Made by a program: the position numbers and the translations under genes. Source: a virus. From it: a stretch of 43,095 nucleotides of DNA. The DNA is taken from positions 1 to 43,095 of the IMG/VR virus record IMGVR_UViG_3300024518_005059; one strand, written 5' to 3'. Below the pieces are notes generated by a model. It had not been told where the DNA came from and made no database searches. It worked only from the letters and a program-made list of their open reading frames with translations. Below, piece after piece: positions 22,900-31,395 of this stretch. Positions within the stretch are counted from its first letter, which is position 1, and every line of letters starts with the position of its first letter.

Positions 22900-23318
22900 T
22901 TTTTGGCGATCGACTCCAAAGAATAAAAAAAATTCACGATCAGCCCTCTGGCGAAAACCTCATATACATGTACGATTTCCATCCCTTCAAAGGCAGCCTC
23001 AAGCATTGAGTCGTCGAGCGCAAACCCCGCTCCCTTTTGGGGAGTGTTTTTGTTTGAAAATTCAATGTACTTAAAAATCTCTGCTCGTATTTCTTCCACC
23101 GCATCTATTGGAAGCCCAAGTATAGCTTTCAAAATCGCAAAAGGATTTTGCGCGTCTAAGCCTTTGATTTCGCTGGCAATTGCAACGCGAATCTTTTCTG
23201 CGACCTCAAAACCCTTAAAAGCAGATAACTTCTTGATTTTAAAGTAAGTATCGTTAATTTTAAACGACGTCCTGTTTGAATCTTTAGCCCATTGGGCCAG
23301 CATGTTGTCGCTGATCAT
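22860..23318 (-). CDS. Tail assembly chaperone (gpG-type part)
   Basis: A 152-residue protein between tube and tape measure genes. It is helical, with a chaperone-like middle (FAILKAILGLPIDAVEEIR) and a helical end (IVHVYEVFARGLIVNFFYSL). In most tailed phages this gene yields a short form and a longer frameshifted form; the extension frame is present here. It binds the tape measure during tail assembly and is normally absent from virions. Confidence 0.78.
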   Translation of the reverse strand: MISDNMLAQWAKDSNRTSFKINDTYFKIKKLSAFKGFEVAEKIRVAIASEIKGLDAQNPFAILKAILGLPIDAVEEIRAEIFKYIEFSNKNTPQKGAGFALDDSMLEAAFEGMEIVHVYEVFARGLIVNFFYSLESIAKKIGAAGEPPTAPR

Positions 23319-23320
23319 TT

Positions 23321-23758
23321 TTAATTCTCAAAGTTTGCCGACTCAAAGTTACCGCTCGTACTTTCAAATGCAATGACATATTCCATATCGCTGCTTTCCC
23401 CTTTGCCCAACGTTGGATAAATGGTGCCCGATGTGAAAACGCCATTAATCATTGATAGGCTGGTGCCATTAGCCGCGCTAACAAAAGTGCCATTAAAAAC
23501 AACACGATCCCCTCGGTTATGCCGCTCCAAAAGTTTGGAGAGGAACTTTACGCTATTCGATGTCGGAAGGAGTTTTAGCGTGATATTCACTCCGCGATTC
23601 CCGGTTGAGCTCGCGGTCATGCCTCCATCAGCACCTCTGCGTACTGTAGACATGTCTAGCTGCTCGATAGAAAAACAGTCAGTTGCATCTGAGAATCCCG
23701 TGATAGTAGTCCCATTCAGCGTGAGGGTGCTGGACCCTAGGTCGAAAAATGAACTCAT
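23321..23758 (-). CDS. Tail tube protein (DUF3277-like)
   Basis: A 145-residue protein after the sheath gene. The pattern ITGFSDATDCFSIEQ, RRGADGGMTASSTGNRGVNI and LKLLPTSNSVKFLSKLL fits the DUF3277/KPP10-type tube family (GADG, then N--G-ITL-L--TS-S). Length is standard. It polymerises inside the sheath. Confidence 0.85.
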   Translation of the reverse strand: MSSFFDLGSSTLTLNGTTITGFSDATDCFSIEQLDMSTVRRGADGGMTASSTGNRGVNITLKLLPTSNSVKFLSKLLERHNRGDRVVFNGTFVSAANGTSLSMINGVFTSGTIYPTLGKGESSDMEYVIAFESTSGNFESANFEN

Positions 23759-25272
23759 GGTGTCAGCTCCAGGTTGATCGTTACAAAGTTAACAGCACCA
23801 GATCCGGTAGCCCAAACGTAGATCAAAGGAGCTTCTCGATTAGTGCGCTGCGCGGGCGTTAAGCTGCTCGCTGGAAGCGGATATACTAGATAACCAGAAG
23901 TCAAAAAGCCGTCAAAAGTCTGGTTTCCGGTTATGTTGACAATTTGGGATTTTGTGGACTGGCTTACGTTCCCAGGGGCCAATAGACTGTTGTTTACGCC
24001 CTGCTGGAGAGGCACCTCAATTACAGATTTTAAGAGAGCTTGGCCTTCATCAGTCTGTGGAATTCGATCGTTTTCCAAGAGGGCCTGCAATACAGCGTTT
24101 TGGATGGAATTAATCAGCCAATCGAATCCATAACGTATATCCTGATATATTGCCGGTGAGCACGTGGTGCCCTCCTGGTATATATTCGTCAGAGTAGGAT
24201 TGACTGTGTCTCCTCCGATAGTCGTGTAAAAATTTGCCAGCTTTCTCTTTAATTCTGTTGATTGGGATGTCGTTAAAATTGCAGGCTCTATAGTTGGGCG
24301 AGCCTTGAATTTTGGATTTATCAGCGAATTGGGCGCGTTAAAATTAATGCTGGAAAGCCTTGCCGCAGATGAGACAGAAAGATAGTCCGTCACAAGAGAT
24401 GGATTTGTGGATGTTGCAGGCGTCCAGTCAGTAGCGGTGCGTGAACTACCTTGTGCGAATAGCTGCGCTACTTCACTCGTAATATCTCCGATGATTAGCG
24501 CATTAGGATCAGAGCTTTCTGCAAAAAAGAAATACGATTTTCCAATCGTCCATGTGCTAATCTCTGGAACTATTGCGGTGTCTTTTTGTGTGGCGTCAAA
24601 TGTAATGAAATAGAATGTGTTATTGATGCTAACAAACTGATCCATAGCTGTGGAAATTAGCTCAGCTGATACACCCTGATTAAGTTGTGTGGCTGTGGTG
24701 CTAGACATGGCTAGCAGGCCAGACACATCTGTCCCCGAGCCCGCTGGGCTCGCATAGGTCAGTGTTGCGCTGGATCCCACGGCAGTCGTAAATATCTCAA
24801 AATATGCTTTAGTTGCATTATAGGAGCATGTGATGCTTAAGCCCGCAGCAACAGCCTGTGTCTGTATCACAGTCGCAATATCCGTGTAGCTTAAGGCGGT
24901 TGTGAAATCCATTCCGACTACATTTATTCCGTTCATTGCAAATGTGCCGTCATTTATTGCGGTAAGCGTGGCAAGTGCAGCGGGTGCTCCTCCTAATACA
25001 TTCGCTGGAACGTCATTATCGAACCATCTCCCGATTATTAGATTTTTCGGGAATGGATCTTGGGCAAAATATACTTTTGCGGCCTTGTACGGCTCGGATG
25101 TGATTGAAAAATCCTGAGCAACATCAGTAAGGTCTGCATAAGTTTTCATTCGCTCCGACGACTGAAGCGTTGTGTCTGGTGTTACAAAAAGCGTAATGCC
25201 GAATTCACGAGCCAGGACACCTTGTGTCAAAATGGTTGCGTTGATGGTTACGATGTCATTTATATTGGACAT
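23755..25272 (-). CDS. Contractile tail sheath protein (DUF3383)
   Basis: A 505-residue protein. The ATG at 25272 overlaps the previous stop region; a longer frame from 25287 starts at TTG. The product has the DUF3383 layout: NDIVTINATILTQGVLAREF at the start, the KVYFAQDPFPKNLIIGRW piece, a middle domain and a C-terminal DIRYGFDWLINSIQNAVLQAL helix plus VNNSLLAPG. DUF3383 proteins are the sheath of Pam3- and PAK_P-like myoviruses. Confidence 0.9.
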   Translation of the reverse strand: MSNINDIVTINATILTQGVLAREFGITLFVTPDTTLQSSERMKTYADLTDVAQDFSITSEPYKAAKVYFAQDPFPKNLIIGRWFDNDVPANVLGGAPAALATLTAINDGTFAMNGINVVGMDFTTALSYTDIATVIQTQAVAAGLSITCSYNATKAYFEIFTTAVGSSATLTYASPAGSGTDVSGLLAMSSTTATQLNQGVSAELISTAMDQFVSINNTFYFITFDATQKDTAIVPEISTWTIGKSYFFFAESSDPNALIIGDITSEVAQLFAQGSSRTATDWTPATSTNPSLVTDYLSVSSAARLSSINFNAPNSLINPKFKARPTIEPAILTTSQSTELKRKLANFYTTIGGDTVNPTLTNIYQEGTTCSPAIYQDIRYGFDWLINSIQNAVLQALLENDRIPQTDEGQALLKSVIEVPLQQGVNNSLLAPGNVSQSTKSQIVNITGNQTFDGFLTSGYLVYPLPASSLTPAQRTNREAPLIYVWATGSGAVNFVTINLELTP

Positions 25273-25273
25273 T

Positions 25274-25816
25274 CTACTGGACCTCAAACGTAGTGGTTAG
25301 CGTGGCTTCGGCGTCTAGAGTCGCGTCTATCGGGACCTTAGCCACCTTGGTTACTTTCACTTGGGCCGTCTCGGCCACGATTATTTCTAAATTTAAAACT
25401 GCTCGCTCCTCATAATTCTGCGACATCTGGATCGATGCGCCATCTATAGAGTTTATGCGTCTAAACGTGAACAGGCTCGTTTGGATGAATTCTTTCCCGG
25501 CTGGAAAATTATGAAACATTAAAAAATCCCTAGCCAAATCAGCAGCTCCAATCCGATAGAATTGAACCGAGTAAGTATAGTACCTTTTGCCTCGCACGTC
25601 ATATAGGAGCTTCGTCGCATCGCTCACGTCCTCTGATATATCGATGTTGGCCGTGCCGGACGTTATCTCTGTCACGTATTGAATTGTGCAATAATTGCCC
25701 AATGGAGAGGGGGCGTTTTGTTTCGCTTTTATGACTTTTTCGCGAGGGAGCCCCGTCGCCAAAACCGTGTAGTCTACGAGCTCCTTCAAGAGCTCGTTGC
25801 GTGTCGGTTTAACCAT
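25274..25816 (-). CDS. Neck/tail terminator-like protein
   Basis: A 180-residue protein. The ATG at 25816 follows GTGGAGG and overlaps the end of the previous gene by 8 bases; the frame from 25843 has no ribosome site. The region YTYSVQFYRIGAADLARDFL and LFTFRRINSIDG fits the phage neck-terminator family (LIC_12616-like). It lies between the head-closure-like gene and the sheath gene, where tail terminators are found. Confidence 0.7.
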   Translation of the reverse strand: MVKPTRNELLKELVDYTVLATGLPREKVIKAKQNAPSPLGNYCTIQYVTEITSGTANIDISEDVSDATKLLYDVRGKRYYTYSVQFYRIGAADLARDFLMFHNFPAGKEFIQTSLFTFRRINSIDGASIQMSQNYEERAVLNLEIIVAETAQVKVTKVAKVPIDATLDAEATLTTTFEVQ

Positions 25817-26201
25817 CTTGATCCTCCACACGCATGCACACACATTTTATGTGGCCGTTAAGTCCGTAATTTTTAACGGAATAAATCTCATATACTATCC
25901 CCCCGATTTCAAACGCATCACCTGGGGTGTTGTTTGTACCTTGGCGCACGGGGCGAACTAAAGTTGGATCATTGGTTTTGATCCAGATCGTTTTTGCCTC
26001 CCTGATCCTCTCGCCCGCCGGAAGATTTAATCGGTCATCATCACTTGCAGGCTGAACGCTCGCTTTAACCGGGAGGACAAAAGGGGCCCCAGGGGAGTAG
26101 ATCCCGTCAATATAGATCCCAGACGCGTACTTTCGCAAAAGTATATCGGTCCCGAACCTCTCGTTCGTCGGTAGGTTATACGTCAGGTGTCCGATCAGCA
26201 T
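25809..26201 (-). CDS. Head closure-type connector protein
   Basis: A 130-residue protein with beta-rich content (GIYIDGIYSPGAPFVLPVKA, IVYEIYSVKNYG). The GxxYE-W/IYS-xxY pattern near the C-terminus is frequent in head-closure (stopper) proteins. Order (DUF4054, gp10-like, this, terminator) supports the assignment. Confidence 0.62.
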   Translation of the reverse strand: MLIGHLTYNLPTNERFGTDILLRKYASGIYIDGIYSPGAPFVLPVKASVQPASDDDRLNLPAGERIREAKTIWIKTNDPTLVRPVRQGTNNTPGDAFEIGGIVYEIYSVKNYGLNGHIKCVCMRVEDQDG

Positions 26202-26679
26202 CTGTTTTCACCGTTTTTGATGCTATGGCCTGCTTCATGTCTCCGCCTTGAATGAGGGGTTTGTCGCGCCCTTTTCGTTTTATGGTTTCTGGGGCATTAG
26301 GAGGGATGCGCCATGCATTGATCGACTTTTGGACTTGTGCCGCGTGGAGCAGCCCAATCTGATCCATCTCCTGAGCTCCAATTGTATAGGTGGGGGACTC
26401 TTTCAGGCTCTTTTCGATTATTTTTTGTAATTTTGGCTCGAAATTTTTATTGGCCGATCTGAAAAAGGGACGCTCAGGGATGTGGGTTGTGCCTTTTCTA
26501 GTTTTTGTCCCAAACTCATTGTCAATTGCAACCTCGGCAATTTTCTTTCCGTCCGGATAAGTTGACCCCTTGAAAATTCCAACGTCATATCCCGCAACCC
26601 CTTGTTTTGCATCAATTAATTTACGCAGCCTAGATTCAATCTCTTTGTTTCCTTTTAGGGTCACGCCTGTTTTTGGCAT
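26176..26679 (-). CDS. Tail completion / HK97 gp10-like neck protein
   Basis: A 167-residue protein. The segment DVGIFKGSTYPDGKKIAEVA, then NEFGT and HIPERPFFRSA, is the usual signature of gp10/gpG-like neck proteins (V-I--G--Y-DG----VA---EFG---IP-RPF). The C-terminus has NAWRIPPNAPETIKRKGRDK, also typical. It acts at the head-tail interface. Confidence 0.8.
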   Translation of the reverse strand: MPKTGVTLKGNKEIESRLRKLIDAKQGVAGYDVGIFKGSTYPDGKKIAEVAIDNEFGTKTRKGTTHIPERPFFRSANKNFEPKLQKIIEKSLKESPTYTIGAQEMDQIGLLHAAQVQKSINAWRIPPNAPETIKRKGRDKPLIQGGDMKQAIASKTVKTDADRTPDV

Positions 26680-27080
26680 CAGTATATCCCCTGGGTGAAG
26701 TTTCTGTTGAAAACTCGAACCGACATTCGGTAGGAGGGGGAGGCTTTTTTAAACGCAAGGAATTTTCGCCCATAAGGCGTAGTCGTATAGAAGCTGTCAA
26801 GATTAGACTCGGCCATAGTTTTGACTGTGACACTGATTTCCCCGACTTTTTCGCTCTCATGCTCGCCGTCTCCACCGTCCACTACGCCTCCGGTCCCTCC
26901 TTGCCCCACTCCGCTTGCCTGGTCCAGGACCAGCAAATGTGCCGCTAAATAGACCTGCGCCCTCTGGCTCGCGCAGAAAATAACACCGGCATCCACTAGG
27001 TACGCGTCCACGACGGCATCAGATATTCCTGCGAACTCTGGAAAAAATGATCTGAATAAAGGAAGCAGGGTGTTAGACAT
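26679..27080 (-). CDS. Head-tail connector (DUF4054 type)
   Basis: A 133-residue protein beginning LLPLFRSFFPEFAGISDAVV, then a helical part with AQVYLAAHLLVLD, a Gly-rich loop and the ending NLDSFYTTTPYGRKFLAFKK, which is the DUF4054 pattern (S--TPYG--FL-L). It forms the adaptor ring on the portal. Confidence 0.82.
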   Translation of the reverse strand: MSNTLLPLFRSFFPEFAGISDAVVDAYLVDAGVIFCASQRAQVYLAAHLLVLDQASGVGQGGTGGVVDGGDGEHESEKVGEISVTVKTMAESNLDSFYTTTPYGRKFLAFKKASPSYRMSVRVFNRNFTQGIY

Positions 27081-27087
27081 TTTTGCC

Positions 27088-27405
27088 TCACCATGGGCTG
27101 CGTGGGAACTGCATGCGTTTGAGCTGTTCGTTGATTGTCTCGCGGGCTTTTTGAGCCGCGAGCTCTAGTTTCTTTTTTTGCTCTTCCGCGATGAGTTCGG
27201 CTGCTGTCTTTTTTTTCGCCTTAGTTTTCAAGCCTATAACCTCTAGGCCCGTAGAGATCCACCATTTCCCAGCCTTTCCAGCTTTCGCTGATTTTAAATC
27301 CTCGTACGCTAATGCGTCCACGGAATACGTGGCCCCTGACGGGACCACAAGTCTTCCGAGTACTACCGGATTTTCTGACTGGTTCTTGATTTTAATCTTT
27401 TTCAT
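27088..27405 (-). CDS. Small head-associated protein, paralogue B
   Basis: A 105-residue protein overlapping the previous gene by 4 bases. The first 60 residues (NPVVLGRLVVPSGATYSVDA, WWISTGLEVIGL) parallel the neighbouring 27402 protein (NPVWVGKVLIGPGQTRNVEA, FWVEEGLEVIRA). A basic helical tail follows (KKTAAELIAEEQKKKLELAA). Such small proteins follow the capsid gene in many DUF2184 phages; the role is unknown. Confidence 0.65.
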   Translation of the reverse strand: MKKIKIKNQSENPVVLGRLVVPSGATYSVDALAYEDLKSAKAGKAGKWWISTGLEVIGLKTKAKKKTAAELIAEEQKKKLELAAQKARETINEQLKRMQFPRSPW

Positions 27406-27644
27406 TCGGCTTCTTTTTCGGCCTCTTTTTTCTTCTTTCTAGGCGTGGGTGCCCTGATCACTTCGAGGCCCTCTTCGACCCAGAACTTCGCCGCTACAGC
27501 AAAGCCTTCCGCTTTTGCACCTTTAGCTTTAGCTGCATCCGCTAGGTGGCCGTAATCTTCGGCCTCTACATTCCTGGTTTGCCCCGGCCCAATTAAAACT
27601 TTTCCCACCCAAACTGGGTTGGGTGCAAGATTTTTAAGTTGCAT
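27402..27644 (-). CDS. Small head-associated protein, paralogue A
   Basis: An 80-residue protein after a GGAGGAGA site just downstream of the capsid gene. It has a beta-like half with V-G-V-IGPGQTR, an Ala/Lys helix and a charged tail (RKKKKEAEKEAE). The likeness to the next gene suggests tandem duplication. A minor capsid or fibre-docking role is possible. Confidence 0.65.
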   Translation of the reverse strand: MQLKNLAPNPVWVGKVLIGPGQTRNVEAEDYGHLADAAKAKGAKAEGFAVAAKFWVEEGLEVIRAPTPRKKKKEAEKEAE

Positions 27645-27656
27645 TGTCTCCTCCGA

Positions 27657-28358
27657 TTATATTGCATCAAAATAGAGGCACCCTACACCTCTCTTGACAT
27701 TCAGCCCGGAGATCTTGTACTCCATAGGAGCTGTATAATAAAAGTTCTCGCGGTTCACATGTAGTACCCTAGGAGAGATTGGCATGGCCATTTCCCACAC
27801 TCGATCTTCCGTGGGATAACCCCATATGGCCCTTTGGACTCCGCCAACGCCAGCGGAAGAGAGCTCTTGGACGGCCTTGATCAAGAGTTTTCTTCCGGTG
27901 TACTTCGTCCACATATTTGAATCTTGTATGAACTCAAAAATGGTGGAATCACTGAATGAGGCGCGAGGAGTATTGAGTAGGGCATATCTCTCGATAGACA
28001 GATATAGGCAGGCGTCTACCTTTAGATTTCTACCGAATATCTCATGGGTCTGAGTGATCACTCGGGCTGCTATAGAGTTGATCTGCTCGATTATCTGATC
28101 AGGGCTGAGCGTGTCCCACGTTCCCGCGGTATTCGTCAGGATCGGAATGCCCGTTGAATTCAACATGCCTTCGAATCTGTTCTGCTCTGTGTCAGTCCCA
28201 AGGCCTACTCGCTCAATGTGCTGCATGGCACCTTCTGTCGCAGCTCTGATGCTCTCAGTGGATAGCGGAATGCCGGCTATCTGAGAGGATCTCAAGTCAT
28301 CTTCTGACCATTGGGCTACTATTCCACCCAGGTTCAGGTTGTACGCTACGTTTTGCAA
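27657..28358 (-). CDS. Major capsid protein (DUF2184), C-terminal part after a frame break
   Basis: This frame encodes the larger part of a DUF2184-type capsid: VAYNLNLGGIVAQWSEDDL, then LNSTGIPIL, and a late part with MEYKISGLNVKRGVGCLYFD. The apparent start at 28358 is a TTG without a ribosome site inside conserved sequence. The same frame reads upstream as YSYRITNAQGQGRFIENYG, continuing the capsid, until it meets the N-terminal frame near 28448-28453. One added base there would give one protein of about 373 residues. Confidence 0.85.
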   Translation of the reverse strand: MQNVAYNLNLGGIVAQWSEDDLRSSQIAGIPLSTESIRAATEGAMQHIERVGLGTDTEQNRFEGMLNSTGIPILTNTAGTWDTLSPDQIIEQINSIAARVITQTHEIFGRNLKVDACLYLSIERYALLNTPRASFSDSTIFEFIQDSNMWTKYTGRKLLIKAVQELSSAGVGGVQRAIWGYPTEDRVWEMAMPISPRVLHVNRENFYYTAPMEYKISGLNVKRGVGCLYFDAI

Positions 28359-28369
28359 CGTGACGCCCG

Positions 28370-28777
28370 CTACTGGCGCGTCCGTACCGTAATTCTCGAT
28401 GAATCTACCTTGACCTTGAGCGTTCGTAATGCGGTAAGAGTATGTCTGGCCCCTTCCGGGATGTTGTTATTGAAGGGAAAATAGTCGTTGAGACGAAACT
28501 CACCGTACATTATCTCTTCAATCTCAGCTTGGATAGCCTGAAGATTGTTCGTGATGAATTCTATTGATTGACCGGGCTGCCACGCATCCCCAAAACGAGC
28601 ACTCATCGATCTTTTGCGGTCAGTGAATCGGCCGGCCCCACCGCCAACTTTTTGGTAGGCGTTAAAATCGTGACCACTTCTTCGGATCTCATTCTCTAGG
28701 GCCTGACGCCCATGAGTTTTTTCAAAGTCGGTATAGTACTTGTAGTCTCTTGCCGATTTTCCAAAAATATTTGCCAT
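28370..28777 (-). CDS. Major capsid protein (DUF2184), N-terminal part before a frame break
   Basis: A 135-residue frame with a normal start. Residues 1-116 look like a capsid N-arm and first domain, ending in FNNNIPEGARH. After this point the frame reads an unrelated basic tail (TALRTLKVKVDSSRITVRTR) until the stop, while the -1 frame continues the capsid (GQTYSYRIT). So this is the front half of one gene. It follows the decoration-type gene by 12 bases. Confidence 0.82.
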   Translation of the reverse strand: MANIFGKSARDYKYYTDFEKTHGRQALENEIRRSGHDFNAYQKVGGGAGRFTDRKRSMSARFGDAWQPGQSIEFITNNLQAIQAEIEEIMYGEFRLNDYFPFNNNIPEGARHTLTALRTLKVKVDSSRITVRTRQ

Positions 28778-28789
28778 GTTATCAGCCTC

Positions 28790-29320
28790 TTAAGGATTGA
28801 ATGGTGCAACTACATCTATCTGCACAGGGACGACATCTCCGGCCTGCCCTGGGCTCAGGGCTCTGACGTTTACGCGCGCATTAGCGGCAGTGTTAGTTTG
28901 CCAGGTGAAAGTCGAGAAATTAAACTCTAAAGTCTCTCCGACATATACAGCCACCTCTACAAGCACGTAGATCGGACCTTTTCGCATGGCTTTTACTTTT
29001 ATCGAGTTAGCGGGGTAAACCACAGAGCTCGTAGCATTCCCGGCGGGGACCGCCAATGGAGTATTAGGGTCATTCACCTCGAACGAGACGATGTGCGTCA
29101 CGAGTGCCTGATCAGGAGCTGAAGCTGGCAATATCCACTCATTTACAGTAGGGCCTGGAGGGCCTGCATAGACGCCATAGCCAGGTTTGACTTCCACCGC
29201 ATTGTTGAGCACGTCAAATGTAAAATCGCCGTTCTGCGCGCGAGCAATCTGACCCGGAAGGCCAGGTAGCTGGTATCTTGAAAAATCAGCCTGAAGAGCT
29301 GGATTAGGGTAGGTAGCCAT
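28790..29320 (-). CDS. Head decoration / cement-type structural protein
   Basis: A 176-residue protein between protease and capsid, the usual place of decoration proteins. It is beta-rich with few charges (VKPGYGVYAGPPGPTVNEW, GPIYVLVEVAVYVGETLEF, ALSPGQAGDVVPVQIDV). The N-terminus (NPALQADFSRYQLPGLPGQI) is typical of cement proteins of DUF2184 phages. The exact family is inferred. Confidence 0.68.
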   Translation of the reverse strand: MATYPNPALQADFSRYQLPGLPGQIARAQNGDFTFDVLNNAVEVKPGYGVYAGPPGPTVNEWILPASAPDQALVTHIVSFEVNDPNTPLAVPAGNATSSVVYPANSIKVKAMRKGPIYVLVEVAVYVGETLEFNFSTFTWQTNTAANARVNVRALSPGQAGDVVPVQIDVVAPFNP

Positions 29321-30546
29321 TATTTCTCTCCTTTAAATTTCATTGCGTTGCGAAGCGCGATTGCTCCCGTGGCAATTTCGTCGTCGCCCAGAAGAGAGGA
29401 TCCTGAGTCTCTCCCCATGTTAGATAGATATGTTTTGGCAGAGTCTCTTTTGTCGCTGTAGGATTTTGCGACGCCCATCAAATAATCGACAGACTTTCCT
29501 TGTATTCCTTTTACCCCTACAACTTTTTTCAAAGAGTCCTGCAAAAGACGTAAGTTACTCTGTTTGCTGGATTTTTTGTCGCATAATCGCAGCACTTCAA
29601 CCCGACGGTTTATTGCGCGTTTGACGGCCTCGTCTCCTAAGCGCACCTTGACCTCTTCTCGGTCCTCGTCGCATTTTCCACCCTCATCTATGAGGTCAAT
29701 ATCCTCGTTTTCTCGCTCCTCGATTCCGGGCTCTCCCACTGGGGCGTCTTCGGTCTCAATTTCAACCTCTTCCCGATCTTCGTCGCGTTCTTCTTCGCGT
29801 TCTTCGTCTTCCTCTTCACGCTCATCCTCTCCGTCCACTGACTTCACGATCAGTCTACCGACCATTTCGGCGAGCTTATTTTTAAAGTCGTCGCTCTCCA
29901 TCATTTTGAGCATCTGCGGCAGGACTTTTTCCGCCACTCTCTCAACGATGTCGGGCATGTCTAGTTCAGCCATATTTAAACCCTTGTTTTTACTGTCTAA
30001 AATGCAGGCATCTGCACACCTGCCCTCAGCGACGAGGGCCAAATGATTAACCACCATCGGACCATCGAAAATAAAATCGTACGGTACTCCCTCATGCTCC
30101 CCTGATTCTGGAATGACATCAGCGGTATAACCTAAAGATACTGCGCTTAACTCACCTGAATTTACACGATTTATTGTGTCTGCGTCATACAATATTAGTG
30201 GGGCAGTCAGTGCCCCGTTAATTTTTTTAGCCCTTTCGCCAAGGGTCCCAACCGTCTCGCGCTTAAAGTTTGTTGGGTCCACTGCGGAGTCTGGATGCTC
30301 TATGGTTAGCGGCTTGAGAGCTAGCGAGCTAATTGTCTCATCCGCGAAGACCGTCTCAGCTGGTCTCATTACACTGTATGTTTTGTCTTGGATAGCCCCC
30401 GCTATCTCTGGCAGCTCAGATCCTAGATATTCTTGCACTCCTACGGCAGTCAAGATGGCGTTCGCGCGCAAATACCCCTCTGGCGTCAGCTCACGAGACG
30501 ATTGAATGGGTCGAGTATCTTTAATTGTTGTTTTTTTTCGTGCCAC
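29320..30546 (-). CDS. Prohead protease (DUF2213) fused to a scaffold domain
   Basis: A 408-residue protein. The start is a GTG at 30546, preceded closely by an in-frame stop. Residues about 16-185 match DUF2213: LKPLTIEHPDSAVDPTNFKR, then LSAVSLGYTADVIP, with the His and Ser expected of HK97-type proteases, and VVNHLALVAEGRC. Residues about 240-300 are extremely acidic (Glu/Asp/Arg), then a helical C-terminus, as in self-cleaved scaffolds. A promoter-like sequence with a palindrome stands upstream. Confidence 0.85.
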   Translation of the reverse strand: MARKKTTIKDTRPIQSSRELTPEGYLRANAILTAVGVQEYLGSELPEIAGAIQDKTYSVMRPAETVFADETISSLALKPLTIEHPDSAVDPTNFKRETVGTLGERAKKINGALTAPLILYDADTINRVNSGELSAVSLGYTADVIPESGEHEGVPYDFIFDGPMVVNHLALVAEGRCADACILDSKNKGLNMAELDMPDIVERVAEKVLPQMLKMMESDDFKNKLAEMVGRLIVKSVDGEDEREEEDEEREEERDEDREEVEIETEDAPVGEPGIEERENEDIDLIDEGGKCDEDREEVKVRLGDEAVKRAINRRVEVLRLCDKKSSKQSNLRLLQDSLKKVVGVKGIQGKSVDYLMGVAKSYSDKRDSAKTYLSNMGRDSGSSLLGDDEIATGAIALRNAMKFKGEK

Positions 30547-30587
30547 GCGCAGCGTGCCTCAAAAGGAGTAGGGAGAGATTTTTAAGG

Positions 30588-30616
30588 AGTATACATATTT
30601 TTTTGCTGTGCAACAA
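30588..30616 (-). promoter_or_regulatory. Promoter-like sequence before the protease/capsid genes
   Basis: On the minus strand TTGTTG (30611-30616), a 17-base spacer and TATACT (30588-30593). The -35 box lies inside the palindrome at 30607-30623, so a repressor bound there could block it. Moderate match to consensus. Confidence 0.45.
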
Positions 30617-30623
30617 ATGCACA
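30607..30623. promoter_or_regulatory. Palindrome TGTGCA-N5-TGCACA (operator candidate)
   Basis: A perfect 6-base inverted repeat around ACAAA. Three similar sites stand in the origin-like region at 37704-37765. It fills the gap between the MuF-like gene stop and the protease gene. Confidence 0.65.
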
Positions 30624-31394
30624 CTATGAGAAACGAACGTTCTCAGTGATGCCCTCAATGTAGGGCTCAGCGGTGCAGCGACAGTTTATAGGCTGCCCTG
30701 GAATGCCAACTGATGGGGGGGCGGACCATAAAAAAACGCGCCCCTCTAAGACTCTGTGCTCTGGCCGTACCGCTGGATCACGCGAGGTGCGCCAGACAAA
30801 TTTTAAAAATCCAGCTTGCGTTTGGCGCAATTTCGTAAGTGCACCCACGGTCTTGCCGGTCTGATCTGAAGCGATTAAATTAGCTCGGCTTTGTGCGACA
30901 CCAAAACGCTCTGATAGCATTTTCGCCATAGATGCCTGATTAAAGCCTTCCGTGCGTAAGATATTATTGTATTTTTCTATTATTTGAGAATGAAGCGTAG
31001 GGGAGATTGATCTTATAAGGGCTACATTTGCGTCTACTATGGGGTCAAGGAAAGTTATTGTCTGCGATTTTTTTAAATATGGAACCACATCTATCTCTAT
31101 TAGCTTTTCCACTTGAGCTTTGAATTTTCTCCGCTGCCACGCATCTATTTTTTGAACTTGTCTAGTTGAGATTATCTGTGCGCCTTCTTCCGTTCTTTCT
31201 TCAAGTTCCGGGTCAAAAAAAACATCATCAATAATCTTTCTGTAGGCCGGCTGAGTGATATGGTCTGCTGGTATTTTTGCGAGGGCCTTTACCAGGTCCC
31301 GCCGCAATGGATCTATCGCTAGACGCTGGATCTGGCTGCCGTATATTTTCTCGTGAGCACGTGTCGGCTCGATACGTTTTGTAGGAGGGGCCAT
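30624..31394 (-). CDS. Head morphogenesis protein (Mu gpF / SPP1 gp7-like)
   Basis: A 256-residue protein directly downstream of the portal. The C-terminal half has the MuF core: RANLIASDQTGKTVGALTKL, then FVWRTSRDPAVRPEHRVLEG and PGQPINCRCTAEP with the two cysteines of the signature. It is a minor head protein thought to act in DNA packaging or ejection. Confidence 0.92.
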   Translation of the reverse strand: MAPPTKRIEPTRAHEKIYGSQIQRLAIDPLRRDLVKALAKIPADHITQPAYRKIIDDVFFDPELEERTEEGAQIISTRQVQKIDAWQRRKFKAQVEKLIEIDVVPYLKKSQTITFLDPIVDANVALIRSISPTLHSQIIEKYNNILRTEGFNQASMAKMLSERFGVAQSRANLIASDQTGKTVGALTKLRQTQAGFLKFVWRTSRDPAVRPEHRVLEGRVFLWSAPPSVGIPGQPINCRCTAEPYIEGITENVRFS

Positions 31395-31395
31395 G

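Noticed and set aside
28448-28453. Programmed -1 frameshift in the capsid gene
   Set aside because: The codons GAA-GGG-GCC do not form an X-XXY-YYZ site; kept only as a less likely explanation of the frame break.
29564-30046. 160-codon plus-strand frame rich in Ser and Arg
   Set aside because: It is the complement of the acidic Glu/Asp-rich scaffold part of the protease gene; composition explains it.
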